From contig CALGJQ010000011.1 in the NCBI GenBank assembly GCA_937928545.1, forward strand, positions 1 to 64,000: a stretch of 64,000 bases of DNA, in the 5' to 3' direction. Below are positions 61,611 to 64,000 of this stretch, in pieces (position 1 is the first letter of the stretch; every line of letters starts with the position of its first letter). Under the pieces are notes generated by a model. The model did not search any database. It was not told the origin of the DNA and saw only the letters and a list, made by a program, of their open reading frames with translations. A program made the position numbers and the translations under genes. Origin of the DNA: an uncultured Verrucomicrobiales bacterium. Its GTDB lineage: Bacteria; Verrucomicrobiota; Verrucomicrobiia; Verrucomicrobiales; Akkermansiaceae.

Positions 61611-61952
61611 ATGAGAACGCTCCCAGCTCCTGAGGAAGTCGCCACTTCACTCGTTGAAGAAAGACTCAAGAACGCCCTCATTCGACAAATATATTTGAAT
61701 CGCGAGAGAGGAGGCCAAATCTCCCTTCTTCTCATTCACCTGATAGGAACGGAGACCGAGAGATTCGCCGCTGAACCGGTTTACGCGGTTCGAGGAAAGG
61801 GCTTACTAAAGAGTAAGGGCGTCGAGGGACTTCGTGAAGAAGCCGAATTGGAGGAATTTCTTCGCGGAGACGATGGCCGGAACTACGTAGATGAAACATT
61901 AAGTCTGGTGCGCCGAAAGATTGGACAAATATCCGAAAGCTCGGAGCGATGA
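61611..61952 (+). CDS. Hypothetical protein, first of a coupled pair
   Basis: The ATG at 61611 follows GAAGGT closely; an in-frame TTG at 61575 is an alternative. The 113-residue protein is mostly helical and charged (EEVATSLVEERLKNALIRQIYLNRERGG, GLREEAELEEFLRGDDGRNYVDETLSLVRRKIG). It has no recognised motif and no signal peptide. Its stop overlaps the next start as ATGA (61949-61952). The size, coupling and charge pattern recall small two-gene modules, but no known toxin or antitoxin fold is seen. Confidence 0.6.
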   Translation: MRTLPAPEEVATSLVEERLKNALIRQIYLNRERGGQISLLLIHLIGTETERFAAEPVYAVRGKGLLKSKGVEGLREEAELEEFLRGDDGRNYVDETLSLVRRKIGQISESSER

Positions 61953-62209
61953 AGAACCCGCTTAAAGCCTTCGATTGGGATGTCGTCGTCGCTACAAATA
62001 AGGACCTGTGCCAGAAGTCTGGGTACCAACACGGCACGACCTCCGACGCGCTCGAAATTTTCGAGAAAGCTTCAGCTCTTCCCGAGATGGAGATGCCCAA
62101 AGTCGCCGGAACTCTTCGCAAACTCCACCGCGTAGCACCATTTCTTTTCCTGAATGGAAACACCTTCGCTGAGATTGGAAAAAGCATTCGAAGACGAAAG
62201 AGAGAATAA
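61949..62209 (+). CDS. Hypothetical small basic protein, second of a coupled pair
   Basis: The 86-residue protein begins MKNPLKAFDWDVVVATNKDLC and ends in a strongly basic tail (IGKSIRRRKRE). The middle is helical (GTTSDALEIFEKASALPEM, VAGTLRKLHRVAPFLFLNGN). No family is recognised. It is translationally coupled to the preceding gene and 54 bases upstream of tgt. The basic tail would allow binding to nucleic acid or acidic partner surfaces; this is inference only. Confidence 0.55.
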   Translation: MKNPLKAFDWDVVVATNKDLCQKSGYQHGTTSDALEIFEKASALPEMEMPKVAGTLRKLHRVAPFLFLNGNTFAEIGKSIRRRKRE

Positions 62210-62263
62210 TCAAGATCTCTAATTTTCAATTTGCCCATCCTAGGCTAACACCCGCCCGCGCCC

Positions 62264-63391
62264 ATGTTCGAACTCCTCCACAGCGACTCTGACTCCAAGG
62301 CCCGCCGCGGTCGCCTCACCACTCCACACGGAGTGATCGAAACCCCAATCTTTATGCCCGTCGGCACTCAGGGTTCCGTCAAAACCCTCCATCCCGATGA
62401 CCTCGTCATGATGGATGCTCAGATCATCCTCGGAAACACCTACCACCTCTGGCTCCGCCCCGGCACTGAAGTCATCGAACAACTCGGCGGCCTCCACTCC
62501 TTCACCACCTGGGACCGTCCCATGCTCACCGATTCCGGCGGCTTCCAAGTCTGGTCCCTTTCCAAAATTCGCAAGATCACCGAAGAAGGCGTGCAATTCC
62601 AAAGCCACCTCGACGGCACCCGCATGATGCTCAGCCCCGAGAAGAGCATGGAAATCCAAGCGATCTTCGGCTCTGACATCGCGATGCTTTTCGACGAATG
62701 CCCGCCCTATCCCTGCGAGCGCAAATACGCCGAAGATTCCACCGCGCTTACCACCCGCTGGGGAAAACGATGCAAGGACTGGATCGAAGCCAACAAGCCC
62801 ACCAGCGGCACCGGACGCCAACTCCACTTCGGCATCGTGCAAGGCAGCTCCTACCCCGACCTCCGCGAGCTTTCCGCCCGTCAACTCGTCGATCTCGATC
62901 TCGACGGCTACGCCATCGGCGGCGTCTCCGTCGGCGAACCCGAACACGAAATGTTCGCCGCCATCCAAAATGCCGAACCCTTTCTCCCAAAAGACAAGCC
63001 TCGCTACGCCATGGGCCTCGGCACCCCCACCCAGCTGCTCGAAATGATCGGCCAAGGCGTCGACATGTTCGACTGCGTTCACCCCACCCGCTGCGCTCGT
63101 CATGGTCAGGCCTTCACTCCCGATGGCCCCATCCACATTAAGAACAAGCAATTCGAATTCGACGCCAAGCCGCTCTCCGAAGACGCCCACCCCCACGTCG
63201 CCCGCTTCTCCCGTGCCTTCCTCCGCCACAGCTTCCGAGCCGGAGAAATCATCGCCCAGCGGGTCCTTTCCTTCCATAACCTCCACTTTTACCTCGGCCT
63301 CATGGAAGGAGCCCGCAAGGCCATCTCCGAAGACCGCTTTCGCGAATTCCAACGCGAATTTGTGGCCCGCTATACCGCCGGACAAAAATAA
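62264..63391 (+). CDS. tgt: tRNA-guanine transglycosylase with altered zinc site
   Basis: The 375-residue enzyme exchanges guanine-34 for preQ1 in queuosine tRNAs. It begins with FELLHSDSDSKARRGRLTTPHG and has ETPIFMPVGTQGSVK, the active-site loop MLTDSGGFQVWSL, GYAIGGVSVGEPEHEM and the nucleophile region MFDCVHPTRCARHG. The C-terminal FSRAFLRHSFRAGEI and SFHNLHFYLGLM are conserved. However, the zinc-ligand block, CxCxxC in standard Tgt, reads A-H-P-H-V-A at residues 308-313, so all three cysteines are absent; only the later His of FHNL remains. Otherwise length and motifs are normal. It precedes yajC and probably secD, a common gene order. Confidence 0.95.
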   Translation: MFELLHSDSDSKARRGRLTTPHGVIETPIFMPVGTQGSVKTLHPDDLVMMDAQIILGNTYHLWLRPGTEVIEQLGGLHSFTTWDRPMLTDSGGFQVWSLSKIRKITEEGVQFQSHLDGTRMMLSPEKSMEIQAIFGSDIAMLFDECPPYPCERKYAEDSTALTTRWGKRCKDWIEANKPTSGTGRQLHFGIVQGSSYPDLRELSARQLVDLDLDGYAIGGVSVGEPEHEMFAAIQNAEPFLPKDKPRYAMGLGTPTQLLEMIGQGVDMFDCVHPTRCARHGQAFTPDGPIHIKNKQFEFDAKPLSEDAHPHVARFSRAFLRHSFRAGEIIAQRVLSFHNLHFYLGLMEGARKAISEDRFREFQREFVARYTAGQK

Positions 63392-63578
63392 AGAACATCC
63401 CCCTCTTGCGATTCCCAATTCTCAAGCTCCATTTGTTCATTCCTAAATCGTTCATTTGTTCGTTCCAGAGGCGGTTTAGGATTGCTTTCCTTAGCTAATC
63501 CTAGTTTTTTCCCCGTCTTCGCTCGTTTTGCCAAATTTGGCGTAGCGGTCCTCACAATTCTACATACCTTCCACTCCA

Positions 63579-63941
63579 GTGACTTCGACATTCTCAATTC
63601 TCGCTCAACAACCTGCCGGTGGCGGCATCCTCGGAAACCCTCTCGTCATGATCGGTCTCATGATCGTGATGTTCTACTTCCTTCTCATCCGCCCGCAGAA
63701 GAAGCAGCGCCAAGAGCTCGAAGCCCGCATCGCCTCAATGGCCAAAGGAGACAAAATCATAACGATCGGTGGAATGCACGGCATCGTTCACCACATCTCT
63801 CCCGAGACGGTGACCATCAAAATCTCCGAAGGCGTCTTCGTCCCTTTCAATAAGTCCTCCATCGCCACCGTCGACAAGACCGGCAAGGGCGACAAGAAAG
63901 CCCCTGAAGTGATTGAGGCTGACGAAGTCACCAAAGGCTAA
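63579..63941 (+). CDS. yajC: Preprotein translocase accessory subunit YajC
   Basis: The 120-residue product from a GTG at 63579 has a single membrane helix (PLVMIGLMIVMFYFLLIRPQKKQRQELE) followed by the YajC core KGDKIITIGGMHGIVHHISPETVTIKI and FVPFNKSSIATV. The tail is acidic/lysine-rich. YajC associates with SecDF-YidC. The start is approximate because the N-terminus is poorly conserved; the region between tgt and this gene holds no other gene. Confidence 0.93.
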   Translation: MTSTFSILAQQPAGGGILGNPLVMIGLMIVMFYFLLIRPQKKQRQELEARIASMAKGDKIITIGGMHGIVHHISPETVTIKISEGVFVPFNKSSIATVDKTGKGDKKAPEVIEADEVTKG

Positions 63942-63979
63942 TCCTGCTCTCTCCCTAAATTTCTCAAATCAACTCATTC

Positions 63980-64000
63980 ATGGATCTCCAAGATTATCCT
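63980..64000 (+). CDS. First codons of the next gene, probably secD (cut by window)
   Basis: An ATG at 63980 begins MDLQDYP in the window's last 21 bases, 38 bases after yajC in the same direction. The usual tgt-yajC-secD order suggests SecD. Too little is visible to confirm by sequence. Confidence 0.35.

Noticed and set aside
62240-63418. A 392-codon open frame on the minus strand opposite tgt
   Set aside because: It is a Gly/Ala/Val/Glu-rich mirror of the Tgt coding strand, caused by codon bias at the third position; tgt on the plus strand has full family motifs.

Overview
The window reads as a chromosomal segment of a Gram-negative heterotroph, most likely a member of the Verrucomicrobiota (Verrucomicrobiales-like). 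This rests on a PEP-CTERM protein, a sulfatase fused to a DUF1080 lectin/hydrolase-like domain, many small lipoproteins, a UDPGP-type UTP-glucose-1-phosphate uridylyltransferase, GC-rich palindromes read through as SAGVPPVS peptides inside pyruvate carboxylase, and frequent genes without a Shine-Dalgarno sequence. The taxonomic call is an inference from gene content. No rRNA, tRNA, CRISPR array or prophage was seen.

Layout. 1-7502 (minus): a type IV pilus/type II secretion assembly operon in the order PilM-PilN fusion, PilO, PilP-like, PilQ-like secretin, PilB/GspE, PilC/GspF (cut by the window edge). 7503-14809 (minus): a short gene-poor stretch, a 58-residue lipoprotein, and a tightly overlapping MoxR operon transcribed RDD, SpoIIM, DUF4129-like, DUF4350-like, MoxR, DUF58. 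14862-21178: purU, a LysR regulator, dtd, a DUF4332/zinc-ribbon membrane protein and valS. 21525-26860: pyruvate carboxylase carrying in-frame palindromic repeats, a hypothetical exported protein, two copies of a ~225-bp MITE-like repeat and an IS200/REP-associated tyrosine transposase. 26998-38996: VOC protein, alkaline-phosphatase-fold protein, a subtilase/C39-like cysteine peptidase pair, a large secreted endonuclease/exonuclease/phosphatase protein, a SWIM-SNF2 helicase, a HAD phosphatase and UGPase. 39061-45224: rpoN behind a good sigma-54-type promoter sequence, mrp, a TIM-barrel isomerase-like protein, two coiled-coil lipoproteins, a DUF5069-like protein and a Nudix-like protein.

45221-56241 holds two divergent peptide ABC importers. 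The left one is YejABE-like with separate OppD and OppF ATPases (order B-E-A-D-F). The right one is OppA-OppB-OppC without ATPases, so it may share the left pair. 56317-60185: a PEP-CTERM protein, the sulfatase-DUF1080 fusion and a VapBC-type toxin-antitoxin pair. 60268-64000: a fumarylacetoacetate hydrolase family protein, an RDD protein, two overlapping unknown genes, tgt, yajC and the first codons of the next gene, probably secD.

The most notable observations are: (i) the palindromic repeats inside pyc, close to a MITE-like repeat pair and its probable transposase; (ii) a Tgt enzyme whose CxCxxC zinc ligands are replaced by A-H-P-H-V-A; (iii) a near-consensus -24/-12 promoter directly upstream of rpoN; (iv) the six-gene MoxR membrane operon; (v) the paired subtilase and C39-like protein; (vi) two adjacent unknown genes at 61611-62209. 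No wholly new defence or biosynthetic system was recognised.
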